Positions 42,126 through 51,232 of a DNA stretch of 64,000 nt are shown one piece after another. The DNA lies in assembly GCF_037911585.1 (NCBI RefSeq), contig NZ_JBAJNS010000001.1, positions 4,945,501 to 5,009,500 of the forward strand, read 5' to 3'. The first letter of the stretch is position 1. Each line of letters opens with the position of its first letter. The position numbers and the translations under genes are program-made. The notes beneath the pieces were generated by a model, which ran no database searches, had not been told where the DNA came from, and was given only the letters and a program-made list of their open reading frames with translations. Source of the stretch: Streptomyces sp. GSL17-111 (lineage in GTDB: Bacteria > Actinomycetota > Actinomycetes > Streptomycetales > Streptomycetaceae).

Positions 42126-42856
42126 GCACCGCACCCTCAGCGACCGATCGCGACCGAGCCGCCCGACGCGCCCTGGGCGCCGCCCTGTTCGGCGGTGCGC
42201 TCGGTGCCGCCCTCGTCCTGGTCTCGGCCGGCCAGACGTGGGGCGAGGCCGTCGCCACCGGCCCGGGCGGCCAGTTGCCGATCGAGGTGAGTGGCGGCGA
42301 CGTCACGGGGGTGCCCAGCGCCCTCGCCCTCGTGGGCCTGGCCGCGCTGGTCGCCGTCTTCGCCGTCCGGGGCGCCGCGCGGCTCCTGGTCGCGCTGACG
42401 CTGACCCTGTGCGGGGCGGGGACCGTCGCCGCCGCGCTGGCGGGAGCCGTCGACACCGGGGCGCTCAGCGACGCGGCGGCCACCGCGACGGGGCTGAGCG
42501 GCGGCTCGCTCCAGGACGTCGGCCACAGCGGGTGGCCCTACGTCGCCGTAGCCGGGGGCGCGCTCCTGTTGCTGGTCGGCCTTCTCGCCCTGCGGCACGG
42601 CCGCCGCTGGCCCGCCATGGGCAGTCGCTACGAGCGCGGTTCCGGCGCGCGGCGGCCCCGCCCGGGGCCCGGCGCGGACGCCGACCGCCCCGAGGACCTG
42701 TGGAAGGCCCTCGACCGGGGCGAGGACCCCACCGGCGGGCACGGCGACGGCTCCGGTGCCGACTCCGGTGCCGACTCCAGCGATGAGGACGGCGGCTTCG
42801 GGGACCGTCCGGCGGCGGACGGGACGGCCGGGGACGAGCGCCCGAAGGGGCCCTGA
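42122..42856 (+). CDS. Trp-operon-associated membrane protein (TIGR02234)
   Basis: 244 residues; GTG 42122 overlaps the trpE stop (GTGA). TAGCGT (42110-42115) lies 6 nt upstream, so an additional leaderless start is possible. Four transmembrane helices occupy about residues 17-160, including ALFGGALGAALVLVSAGQTW, ALALVGLAALVAVFAV and VAVAGGALLLLVGLLAL. The C-terminal 75 residues are Arg-, then Asp/Gly-rich. Members are linked to trp operons in actinobacteria. A tryptophan or precursor transport role is only inferred from location. Confidence 0.87.
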   Translation: MSTAPSATDRDRAARRALGAALFGGALGAALVLVSAGQTWGEAVATGPGGQLPIEVSGGDVTGVPSALALVGLAALVAVFAVRGAARLLVALTLTLCGAGTVAAALAGAVDTGALSDAAATATGLSGGSLQDVGHSGWPYVAVAGGALLLLVGLLALRHGRRWPAMGSRYERGSGARRPRPGPGADADRPEDLWKALDRGEDPTGGHGDGSGADSGADSSDEDGGFGDRPAADGTAGDERPKGP

Positions 42857-42933
42857 CACAATGTGCCGGTGAGCCCCCGCGCACCCGCGCGGGCCCCGCT
42901 CATCCGTCTCGCAGATCGACCGAGGAGCCACTC

Positions 42934-43179
42934 ATGGCGGACAGCAGCCACGGACACACCCCTGCCGCATGGACCGGCGTCACCATCGCCTTCATCGGCT
43001 TCTGCATCGCCGGTGCGTTCATGGTCATGGCCGAGCCGGTGGGCTTCTGGGCCGGGATGGTCGTGATCGTCCTCGGCGGCGTCGTCGGTGGCGTGATGCG
43101 CGCCATGGGGATGGGCATGCCGAAGGAGGACGAGGGGCTCGTCGCCCGTCGCCAGCAGGCCGCCACCTCCCAGCACTGA
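42934..43179 (+). CDS. HGxxPAAW family small membrane protein
   Basis: 81 residues. The N-terminal motif HGHTPAAWTGV defines the family. Two transmembrane helices follow (VTIAFIGFCIAGAFMVM and GMVVIVLGGVVGGVMRAMG), then a short charged tail. The family is found next to trp genes in actinobacteria; function is unknown. ATG 42934 is 77 nt after the TIGR02234 gene. A purine-rich segment (cgaggagcc) supplies a weak RBS. Confidence 0.88.
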   Translation: MADSSHGHTPAAWTGVTIAFIGFCIAGAFMVMAEPVGFWAGMVVIVLGGVVGGVMRAMGMGMPKEDEGLVARRQQAATSQH

Positions 43180-43197
43180 CCGGCACGCCCCCAGGAC

Positions 43198-43245
43198 CTG
43201 TCTGACACAGCCCGCCTGGCCTGACCGGCGTCATGTGTCAGACAG
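43198..43245. repeat. 12-bp perfect inverted repeat, 24-nt spacer
   Basis: CTGTCTGACACA (43198-43209) and its exact complement TGTGTCAGACAG (43234-43245). The arms are AT-richer than the neighbourhood. It may be a terminator after the HGxxPAAW gene, an operator, or the remains of mobile-element ends; sequence alone does not decide. The rest of 43246-43379 shows nothing I recognise. Confidence 0.6.
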
Positions 43246-43379
43246 CCCTACGGAGCAGCGGCTCCGCGCGCCCGCCCCGGCCCCGAACGGCCGCCGGAGC
43301 GGGCGCCGTCCGTGTGGGGCGGGTGGGCGACGGGCGCGTCCGGAGTGCGGCGTGGGCCCGCCCAGGTGAGTCTGGACGG

Positions 43380-43829
43380 ATGCCGCGTACCGCTTCCCCG
43401 GCCGCCGGGGCCCTGACCGCCCGGCTCCTCCCGCTGGCCGCGCTGGCCGTGGCCGGCGCGGGCGCCGCGTACGTGGGCCGCGTCGACCCGAACGAATCCG
43501 GCCACTATCCGCCCTGTCCGCTCCTGCGGTACACGGGCCTGTTCTGTCCCGGTTGCGGCGGGCTGCGCGCCGTGCACGCCCTCGTCACCGGCGACCCGCT
43601 CACCGCCCTCGGCGCCAACGCCGCCGTGGTGTGCGGTGCGGCGGTCCTCGCGGTGCTGTGGCTGGGCTGGTTCCTCCGGCCCGCCGCGCCGCCCCTGCTG
43701 CCCGCCCCCCGGCACGTCCGGTGGGCGGCCGTGCTCGCGGTGGCCTTCACGGTGGTGCGCAACACGCCGCTCGGTGCGGCGCTCACCCCCGAAGCCGGAG
43801 GTCCGCCGGGTGTTTTGTCCGTAATGTGA
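43380..43829 (+). CDS. DUF2752 membrane protein
   Basis: 149 residues; ATG 43380. The family motif is CPLLRYTGLFCPGCGGLRAVHALVTGD, seen in two adjacent blocks, with the CPGCG core. Three hydrophobic helices: LLPLAALAVAGAGAAYV, AAVVCGAAVLAVLWLGWFL, and RWAAVLAVAFTVV. The function of DUF2752 is not known. The CxxC-like motif near the membrane suggests metal or redox chemistry, which is inference. It precedes trpC by 99 nt and need not be in the same transcript. Confidence 0.87.
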   Translation: MPRTASPAAGALTARLLPLAALAVAGAGAAYVGRVDPNESGHYPPCPLLRYTGLFCPGCGGLRAVHALVTGDPLTALGANAAVVCGAAVLAVLWLGWFLRPAAPPLLPAPRHVRWAAVLAVAFTVVRNTPLGAALTPEAGGPPGVLSVM

Positions 43830-43928
43830 GGTCCGGCTCAACCGGATGCGGGTCCTCCGTGCATGGCCGGATACCATCACAGGGATAGTCCGCGACGTTC
43901 CGTACCTCAGCAGAAAGGGGCCGCTCGC

Positions 43929-44735
43929 GTGAGTGTGCTCGCCGAGATCATCGACGGAGTCCGCGCAGACCTCGCCGAGCGCCAGCAGCGCGTCAGCCTC
44001 GACGAACTCAAGGAGCGTGTCGCGAAGGCGCCGCCCGCCCAGGACGGGGTGGCCGCGCTCAGGGGCGACGCCATCAAGGTCATCTGCGAGGTGAAGCGCT
44101 CCAGCCCCTCCAAGGGAGCGCTCGCCGCCATCGCGGACCCGGCGGGCCTGGCCGCCGACTACGAGACGGGCGGCGCCGCCGTCATCTCCGTCCTCACCGA
44201 GCAGCGCCGGTTCGGCGGCTCGCTCGCCGACCTGGAGGCCGTCCGCGGCCGGGTCGGGATCCCGGTCCTGCGCAAGGACTTCATCGTCACCGCCTACCAG
44301 CTGTGGGAGGCCCGCGCCCACGGCGCCGACCTGGCCCTGCTGATCGTCGCCGCCCTGGAGCAGGACGCCCTCGTCTCCCTCATCGAGCGGGCCGAGTCCA
44401 TCGGTCTCACCCCGCTGGTCGAGGTGCACGACGAGGAGGAGGTCGCCCGCGCGGTCGACGCGGGCGCCCGCGTCATCGGCGTCAACGCGCGCAACCTGAA
44501 GACCCTGGAGGTCGACCGTGGCAACTTCGCCCGCGTCGCCCCCACCATCCCGGACAGCGTCGTCAAGATCGCCGAGTCCGGCGTGCGCGGCCCGCATGAT
44601 CTGATCGCCTACGCCAACGACGGCGCGGACGCGGTGCTCGTCGGCGAGTCCCTGGTCACCGGCAAGGACCCGCGCACGGCCGTGGCCGACCTCGTCGCCG
44701 CCGGGACGCACCCGGCGCTGCGGCACGGCCGCTGA
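43929..44735 (+). CDS. trpC: Indole-3-glycerol phosphate synthase
   Basis: (beta-alpha)8 enzyme converting CdRP to indole-3-glycerol phosphate. 268 residues. GTG 43929 has the strong RBS agaaagggg 8 nt upstream. VICEVKRSSPSKG (catalytic Lys/Glu region), FGGSLADLEAVR, PVLRKDFIVTAYQLWEARA and GVNARNLKTLEVD are family motifs, and IAESGVRGPHDL lies near the phosphate site. Monofunctional, with no TrpF fusion, matching the use of PriA. It heads trpC-trpM-trpB-trpA. Confidence 0.97.
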   Translation: MSVLAEIIDGVRADLAERQQRVSLDELKERVAKAPPAQDGVAALRGDAIKVICEVKRSSPSKGALAAIADPAGLAADYETGGAAVISVLTEQRRFGGSLADLEAVRGRVGIPVLRKDFIVTAYQLWEARAHGADLALLIVAALEQDALVSLIERAESIGLTPLVEVHDEEEVARAVDAGARVIGVNARNLKTLEVDRGNFARVAPTIPDSVVKIAESGVRGPHDLIAYANDGADAVLVGESLVTGKDPRTAVADLVAAGTHPALRHGR

Positions 44736-44742
44736 CCTTCGG

Positions 44743-44748
44743 TAGGCT
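44743..44748 (+). promoter_or_regulatory. -10 hexamer, leaderless-type start of trpM
   Basis: TAGGCT lies 7 nt before the trpM GTG and just after the trpC stop. It would give trpM-trpB-trpA a promoter independent of trpC. Confidence 0.5.
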
Positions 44749-44755
44749 GAGCGGC

Positions 44756-44899
44756 GTGAACCGCACCTTCGCCCGACTCGCCCGCGGCTGCCGGCCGCGC
44801 GGCTGCCGCGCGCCCGCACGGCGCGTGCACGGGCGGCGCGTGCGCTACCACATCGGAGCCGAGCCCGGCCAGATCAACGGGCGGCGATGGCGCGCCTGA
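44756..44899 (+). CDS. trpM: Small tryptophan-modulating protein TrpM
   Basis: A 47-residue, Arg-rich protein starting with GTG 44756 (MNRTFARLARGCRPRGCR) and ending QINGRRWRA. It lies between trpC and trpB, the position of trpM in S. coelicolor, where the small protein influences tryptophan synthesis and differentiation (established there, from memory). Two Cys and about 14 Arg are present, with no hydrophobic segment. The version here seems shorter than the S. coelicolor protein. It has its own -10-like hexamer and no SD. Too short for most gene callers, so easily missed. Confidence 0.82.
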   Translation: MNRTFARLARGCRPRGCRAPARRVHGRRVRYHIGAEPGQINGRRWRA

Positions 44900-45127
44900 A
44901 CAGGCCCCCGTCCCGCAGCCGGCCCGGGGCGCGCCGGACCACCGGAGCGTGACACCACGCTTCCGGGCCGGCCCCCGCGTACCGGCGTGCCGCCCGTGCG
45001 GGCGTCTGTTCCACCGCCTCCCCCCTTTCCACAGCGTCCGGTGCGCGATCGCGCCGACCGCGCCGCGCCGTGCCGACGTCATCGTCGTGCCGCCGCCGTG
45101 GCCCGCTTCTCACCGTGGAGTGCTCCG

Positions 45128-46410
<1,283 letters not shown>

Positions 46411-46411
<1 letters not shown>

Positions 46412-47304
46412 TGGCCGGCACCACCCACATCCACGGCACCCCCGCCCCCGCCGCCCACCACGACACGCTCCCCGAGGTACCCGCCGGGGCGAAGGGCAAC
46501 CTGGAGCTGCTCGAGGCCGCCCTGGCCGGTGCCAGGGCTGAGAACCGCGCGGCCCTCGTCGGCTACCTCCCCGCCGGCTTTCCCACCGTCGACGGCGGCA
46601 TCGCCGCCTGCACGGCCCTGCTGGAGAGCGGCTGCGACGTCGTCGAGGTCGGCCTGCCGCACAGCGACCCCGTCCTGGACGGCCCGGTCATCCAGACGGC
46701 CGACGACATCGCCCTGCGCGGCGGCGTCCGCATCGCCGACGTCCTGCGCACCGTGCGGGAGACGCACGCCGCCACCGGCAAGCCGGTGCTGTGCATGACG
46801 TACTGGAACCCCGTCGACCGCTACGGCCCCGAGCGGTTCGCCGCCGAACTGGCCGCCGCGGGCGGCGCCGGCTGCATCCTGCCCGACCTGCCGGTCGAGG
46901 AGTCCGACGCCTGGCGCCGGTCCGCCGCGCACCACGGGCTCGCCACCGTCTTCGTCGTCGCGCCCAGCAGCCAGGACGCCCGCCTGGCCACCATCACGGC
47001 GGCGGGCAGCGGCTTCGTCTACGCCGCCTCCCTGATGGGCGTCACCGGGACCCGCGACTCCGTCGGCCGCGAGGCCGCCGATCTCGTCGCCCGCACCCGC
47101 GCGACGACCGACCTGCCGGTGTGCGTGGGGCTCGGTGTCTCCAGTGCCCGGCAGGCCACCGAGGTGGCCGACTTCGCGGACGGCGTCATCGTCGGCTCGG
47201 CGTTCGTCAAGGAACTCCTCGCCCACCCCGACGACCTGGACGCCGGCCTCGCGGGCGTCCGGCGCCTGGCGGGCGAACTCGCCGCCGGCGTCCGCCGGGG
47301 CTGA
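46411..47304 (+). CDS. trpA: Tryptophan synthase alpha chain
   Basis: (beta-alpha)8 subunit cleaving indole-3-glycerol phosphate. 297 residues, with an N-terminal extension of about 30 residues. Catalytic Glu79 (DVVEVGLPHSDP) and Asp90 (VLDGP) are present. MTYWNPVDRYG, LPDLPVEES, VYAASLMGVTGTR and VGLGVSSARQATEVADFADGVIVGSAFV (split) are standard motifs. The ATG overlaps the trpB stop. A very strong terminator follows. Confidence 0.97.
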
Positions 47305-47316
47305 CCCCGCGCCCGC

Positions 47317-47357
47317 CCGGGCCGGAGCGGCGGTCGCGCACCGCCGCTCCGGCCCGG
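47317..47357 (+). terminator. Strong intrinsic terminator of the trp operon
   Basis: An 18-bp perfect stem (47317-47334 with 47340-47357) with loop CGCGC, 12 bp after the trpA stop. Confidence 0.92.
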
Positions 47358-47400
47358 AGCGGGTGGCGCCGGGGCCGTGACGTGCGCCCCGGGCACCGAG

Positions 47401-47406
47401 TAGCGT
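47401..47406 (+). promoter_or_regulatory. -10 hexamer, leaderless-type start of LytS-like kinase
   Basis: TAGCGT lies 6 nt before the GTG at 47413, with no Shine-Dalgarno. Confidence 0.5.
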
Positions 47407-47412
47407 CAGCCC

Positions 47413-48498
47413 GTGGAAACGAGCACGCCACCCCAGCCCTGGTACCGCCGCCGGCAGCGCCGCCGTGCGGGCTCGGAGCTGCCGGTGACGATCGGCGCCC
47501 TGCGCGAGGCGCGTCTGCTCGGCACCGACCTGCGGGCCGGGCTGCGGGCGGGCGGTGCGCCGGCCGCCCGGCGCATCCGGCGGCTCCTGCGCGCCGACGC
47601 CGTCCTCCTGGCCGACCTGGACGGCCCCGTCGCCCGGCACGGCACCCTGCCCGCAGGCAGCGACACCGACGCGCTCCTCGCCGAGGTGTACGAGCACGGC
47701 ACCGCCCTGCGCCGGCCGCCGCTGTGCGCGGCGCCCCTCATCGTCGCGGGCGACCTCTCCGGCTGCCTCGTCGCGGCCGGCGACCTGGGGGAGGAGGACC
47801 TCGGTGAGGTCGCCCGGCTCGTCGCGGAACACCTCGACCACGCCGGGCTGCGCACCGCGCGGGTCCGCATCGCCGCGGCCGACCTGCGCACCCTGCGGGC
47901 GCAGATATCCCCGCACTTCCTGCACAACGCGCTGGCCGTCATCGCCGCGCACATCCGCAGCGACCCCGGACGTGCCCGGGGCCTGCTCACCGACTTCGCC
48001 GACTACCTGCGGTACTCCTTCTCCACCAAGGGCGACTACGCCACGGTCGCCGAGGAACTGCAGGCCACCCAGACCTACCTGGAACTCCAGCGCGCCCGCT
48101 TCGACGACCGCCTCGACATCACCGTGCGGATGGCGCCGGAGATCCTGCCCGTCGCCGTCCCCTTCCTGGTCGTGCAGCCGATCGTGGAGAATGCCGTCCG
48201 GCACGGGCTGGAGCGCAAGGCCGGGCGGGGCCACATCAGCGTCTCCGGCTTCGGCGAGGGGCCCTTCGTGGTCATCGAGGTCGAGGACGACGGCGTCGGC
48301 ATGGACCCGGACCTCGCGCGGGCCGTCCTGGCCGGCGGCGGCCCGCCCGCCCGGGGCGTGGGCCTCGCCAACGTCGACCAGCGGCTGCGTGCGGTGTACG
48401 GACCGGAGCACGGCCTCCTCATCGAGACCGCGCCCGACAGCGGTACCAAGGTGATCATCCGGGTGCCGCGCTTCATGCGAGGAGTGGTGGCGGAGTGA
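47413..48498 (+). CDS. LytS-like sensor histidine kinase, soluble
   Basis: 361 residues. The kinase core is the His_kinase/LytS type: LRAQISPHFLHNALAVIAAH holds the phospho-accepting His. The N-box is VQPIVENAVRHGLE, and the ATP lid includes VEDDGVGMD and GVGLANVDQRLRAVYG. The first 150 residues have no transmembrane helix and look like a degenerate GAF-type sensory domain (ADAVLLADLDGPVARHG). Canonical LytS has a multi-helix membrane sensor instead, so this kinase is probably cytoplasmic. GTGA overlap with the LytTR regulator gene. It likely senses a metabolite linked to the downstream symporter. Confidence 0.92.
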   Translation: METSTPPQPWYRRRQRRRAGSELPVTIGALREARLLGTDLRAGLRAGGAPAARRIRRLLRADAVLLADLDGPVARHGTLPAGSDTDALLAEVYEHGTALRRPPLCAAPLIVAGDLSGCLVAAGDLGEEDLGEVARLVAEHLDHAGLRTARVRIAAADLRTLRAQISPHFLHNALAVIAAHIRSDPGRARGLLTDFADYLRYSFSTKGDYATVAEELQATQTYLELQRARFDDRLDITVRMAPEILPVAVPFLVVQPIVENAVRHGLERKAGRGHISVSGFGEGPFVVIEVEDDGVGMDPDLARAVLAGGGPPARGVGLANVDQRLRAVYGPEHGLLIETAPDSGTKVIIRVPRFMRGVVAE

Positions 48499-49253
48499 CG
48501 TTGCAGGTCCTGGTCGTCGAGGACGAGCCGTCCACCCGCGAGGAGCTCGGCGCCTTCCTCGCCGAGATGCCCGAGGTCGCCGACGTCCTGGCGGCGGACA
48601 GCGGCGAGGCGGCCGTCCGGCTGCTGGGCAGCGTCGCCTTCGACGCCGTCTTCCTCGACATCTCCATGCCCGGCCTGGACGGGATGGCGGTCGCCCGCGT
48701 GATCAGCATGCTCTCGCGGCCGCCCGCGATCGTCTTCGTCACCGCCTCCGAGTCGCACGCCATCGAGGCGTTCGGCATCGGCGCCGTGGACTACCTTCTC
48801 AAGCCGGTCCGGCCCGAGCGGCTCACCGACTCCGTGGCGCGCATCGTCCGGCTCCGGCGCGCCTCCGCCGAGGGCGCTCCTCCCGCGGACGAGCTGGCCG
48901 TCGTGCAGATCGAGCACAGCCGGCGCACCGTCTTCGTCCGGCGGGACGACATCCAGTTCGCCGAGGCGCACGGCGACTACGTGCGGCTGCACACCGCCGA
49001 CGGCACCCACCTCATCCGGCTCTCCCTCTCCTACCTGGAGGAGGTGTGGGCGCCCGCCGGATTCGTCCGCGTCCACCGCGGCTACCTCGTCGCCGTGGGC
49101 TGGGTACACGACCTGCGCGTCACCAGCTCCGCCGGGCTGGTGGCCGCCACCCCGGCCGGGGACGTGCCGGTCAGCCGCCGCCACGCACGCGGTCTGAAGG
49201 AACAGCTCATCGAGGCCGCCCGCAGCGGGCAGCTGGGCCGGGCCGCGCGGTGA
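48495..49253 (+). CDS. LytTR family response regulator
   Basis: 252 residues. Receiver domain 1 to about 120 with the acidic pocket VVEDE, phosphoacceptor Asp55 in FLDISMPG, and Lys in YLLKPVRPE. The LytTR DNA-binding domain (about 140-240) has FVRRDDIQFAEAHGDYVRLHT, FVRVHRGYLVAVGWV and VPVSRRHARGLKEQL. GTG 48495 overlaps the kinase stop, and its own stop overlaps the following membrane gene. By analogy with other LytS/LytTR-transporter operons it should activate the symporter genes. Confidence 0.95.
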   Translation: MTLQVLVVEDEPSTREELGAFLAEMPEVADVLAADSGEAAVRLLGSVAFDAVFLDISMPGLDGMAVARVISMLSRPPAIVFVTASESHAIEAFGIGAVDYLLKPVRPERLTDSVARIVRLRRASAEGAPPADELAVVQIEHSRRTVFVRRDDIQFAEAHGDYVRLHTADGTHLIRLSLSYLEEVWAPAGFVRVHRGYLVAVGWVHDLRVTSSAGLVAATPAGDVPVSRRHARGLKEQLIEAARSGQLGRAAR

Positions 49254-49660
49254 CCGGCCCCCGGCGCGTGCGGGTCACCAGCCCGCAGACCCGCATCGCC
49301 CTGGCCCGGGGCGTGCGCGGCGTCCGGCGTCCGCTGCCGCTGCCCGGCCCGGCCGACCCCGCGCTGGCCCGTCGCGTCTTCGTCGCCCAGCGCCGCGCCG
49401 CCGTGCGCACCGTCGCCCTGCTCGCCCTCGTCCTGTTCGGCACCAGCGGCCTCATCGCCGCCCTCCCGGCCCTGGACCGGCTGACGGTCGGCGGTGTCCC
49501 GCTCTCCTGGCTGGTGCTCGCCACCGCCACCTATCCGCTCCTGCTGCTCATCGCGGCGCGGCACGTGCGGACCGCCGAGCGCACGGAGGACCGCCTGCGG
49601 CCCCCGCCCGCCCGCACCGGGGACGGCCCGGACGGTGCCACCGGGGACGGCGGCCCATGA
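49250..49660 (+). CDS. Small membrane protein between LytTR regulator and symporter
   Basis: 136 residues; GTG 49250 overlaps the regulator stop (GTGA). A basic N-terminal region of about 50 residues (TRIALARGVRGVRRPLPLPG) is followed by two transmembrane helices (TVALLALVLFGTSGLIAALPAL and LSWLVLATATYPLLLLIAARHV). It ends in a hydrophilic tail. The two-helix layout resembles DUF485-type subunits that accompany ActP symporters, though I cannot assign the family. It is followed 25 nt later by the symporter gene. Confidence 0.82.
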   Translation: MTGPRRVRVTSPQTRIALARGVRGVRRPLPLPGPADPALARRVFVAQRRAAVRTVALLALVLFGTSGLIAALPALDRLTVGGVPLSWLVLATATYPLLLLIAARHVRTAERTEDRLRPPPARTGDGPDGATGDGGP

Positions 49661-49685
49661 CGCGCGCGACGACGGGCGGGCCCGC

Positions 49686-51149
49686 GTGACCGGCCTGCTG
49701 GCCATCGGCTTCCTCATCGCCGCGAGCCTGGCCATCGGCGTGTACGGCGTGCGGGCGGCGCGCACCACCCCCGACTTCCTCGTCGCCTCCCGCCGGGTCG
49801 GTAGCGGCTGGAACGCCATGGCCATCGCGGGGGAGTACGTCTCCGCCGCCTCCGTGCTGGGCCTGGCCGGGCTGCTCCTCAAGGACGGCATCGGCACCAT
49901 GTGGTACGCCGTCGGCTTCACCGCCGGGTACGTGGCCGTGGCCGCGCTGGTGGCCGGTCCCATGCGCCGCTCGGGCGCCTTCACCGTCCCCGACTTCGCC
50001 GAGTACCGGCTCGCGTCCACCAGTGTGCGGCGGCTGTGCGGGCTCGTGGTGCTCGTCATCATGTGGCTCTACCTGGTGCCGCAGTTCAAGGGCGCGGGTG
50101 TGGTGCTCCAGCTGGTCAGCGGTACACCGTACTGGGTGGGCGTGGTGCTGGCCGGGCTGGTCGTCAGCGGGTCGATCGCGATGGGCGGGATGCGGTCGGC
50201 GACGTACGTGCAGGCCTTCCACTACCTCGTGAAGCTCGCCTTCATCGCCGTGCCCGCCGTCTTCCTCGTCGTGCGGGCGGGAGCGGACACCCGCGCGCGG
50301 GCCCTGGAACCGGTCACCGTCCCCGACGGCTGGAGCCGGCCGCTGCTCGACATCGGGGACGCCGGGTACCCGCTGCTCAGCACCTGGTCCGTCCTCCTCG
50401 CCACGACGCTGGGCGCGGTCGGGCTGCCGCACGTCGTCATGCGCTTCCACACCAGCGCCAGCGCGCGGGCGGCACGCCGCGTGGCCGTCATGGTGATCGC
50501 CCTGCTCGGCGTCTTCTACCTCTTCCCCGTGGTCTACGGCCTGTTCGGCCGCGTCCTGACGCCGCACCTCGTGCACCAGGGCGCCACGGACACGGTCGCC
50601 GTCGTCCTGCCCGGCGAGGTCGCCCCCGGCACCCTGGGCAGCCTGCTCACGGCCCTCGTGGCCGCCGGCGCCTTCGCCGCCTTCCTCTCCACGTCCTCGG
50701 GGCTGCTGCTCGCCCTGGCGGGCGGGCTCTCCCACGACCTGTTCGGCAGCGGCCTCTCCCGGCTCCGGCTGGCCGTCGCCGCCGGAGCGTTCGTCGCGGT
50801 GCTGCTGTCCCTGCCCGCCGCGCACGTCGACATCAACGTCATGGTGGGCTGGGCCTTCGCCGTCGCCGCCTCCACCTTCTGCCCGCTGCTGGTCCTCGGC
50901 ATCTGGTGGCCCCGCCTCACCCTGCCGGGCGCGGTCTGCGGCCTGGTCGTCGGCGGCGTCTCGGCGACGGGCGCGGCGCTCGCCTCGGTGGCCGGTACGT
51001 ACGCCTCCGGCCTCCTGACGGTCCTGCTCGCCCAGCCGGCGGCGTGGACGGTCCCCCTGGCGTTCGCCACGATGGTCGGCGTCTCCCTGCGCTGGGGCTC
51101 ACCCCCCGAGGGCGCCACCCGCGCCGTCCTGCGCCTCCACGCCCCCTGA
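49686..51149 (+). CDS. Sodium:solute symporter (SSS family)
   Basis: 487 residues with about 13 transmembrane helices. GTG 49686 is the only reasonable in-frame start. The family fold shows in LVASRRVGSGWNAMAIAGEYVSAASVLGLAG (split). Further markers are YLVPQFKGAGVVLQLVSG, MGGMRSATYVQAFHYLVK, LGAVGLPHVVMRFHT and AAFLSTSSGLLLALAGGLSHDL; the last includes the Na2-site Ser/Thr region. It is closest to the acetate/monocarboxylate (ActP/MctC) group. Regulated, by context, by the upstream LytS/LytTR pair. Substrate is probably a small carboxylate; unproven. Confidence 0.92.
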   Translation: MTGLLAIGFLIAASLAIGVYGVRAARTTPDFLVASRRVGSGWNAMAIAGEYVSAASVLGLAGLLLKDGIGTMWYAVGFTAGYVAVAALVAGPMRRSGAFTVPDFAEYRLASTSVRRLCGLVVLVIMWLYLVPQFKGAGVVLQLVSGTPYWVGVVLAGLVVSGSIAMGGMRSATYVQAFHYLVKLAFIAVPAVFLVVRAGADTRARALEPVTVPDGWSRPLLDIGDAGYPLLSTWSVLLATTLGAVGLPHVVMRFHTSASARAARRVAVMVIALLGVFYLFPVVYGLFGRVLTPHLVHQGATDTVAVVLPGEVAPGTLGSLLTALVAAGAFAAFLSTSSGLLLALAGGLSHDLFGSGLSRLRLAVAAGAFVAVLLSLPAAHVDINVMVGWAFAVAASTFCPLLVLGIWWPRLTLPGAVCGLVVGGVSATGAALASVAGTYASGLLTVLLAQPAAWTVPLAFATMVGVSLRWGSPPEGATRAVLRLHAP

Positions 51150-51176
51150 CGTCCGCCGTCCCGCCGTGCCACGCGG

Positions 51177-51211
51177 CGGTGCCCCGGCCGACGGGGTCGG
51201 CCGGGGCACCG
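51177..51211. terminator. Bidirectional terminator between two symporter genes
   Basis: A 16-bp perfect stem (51177-51192 with 51196-51211) and loop GGG between the convergent SSS and actP-like genes. Confidence 0.9.
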
Positions 51212-51232
51212 TGGGCGCGGGGGCGGGGTGGG

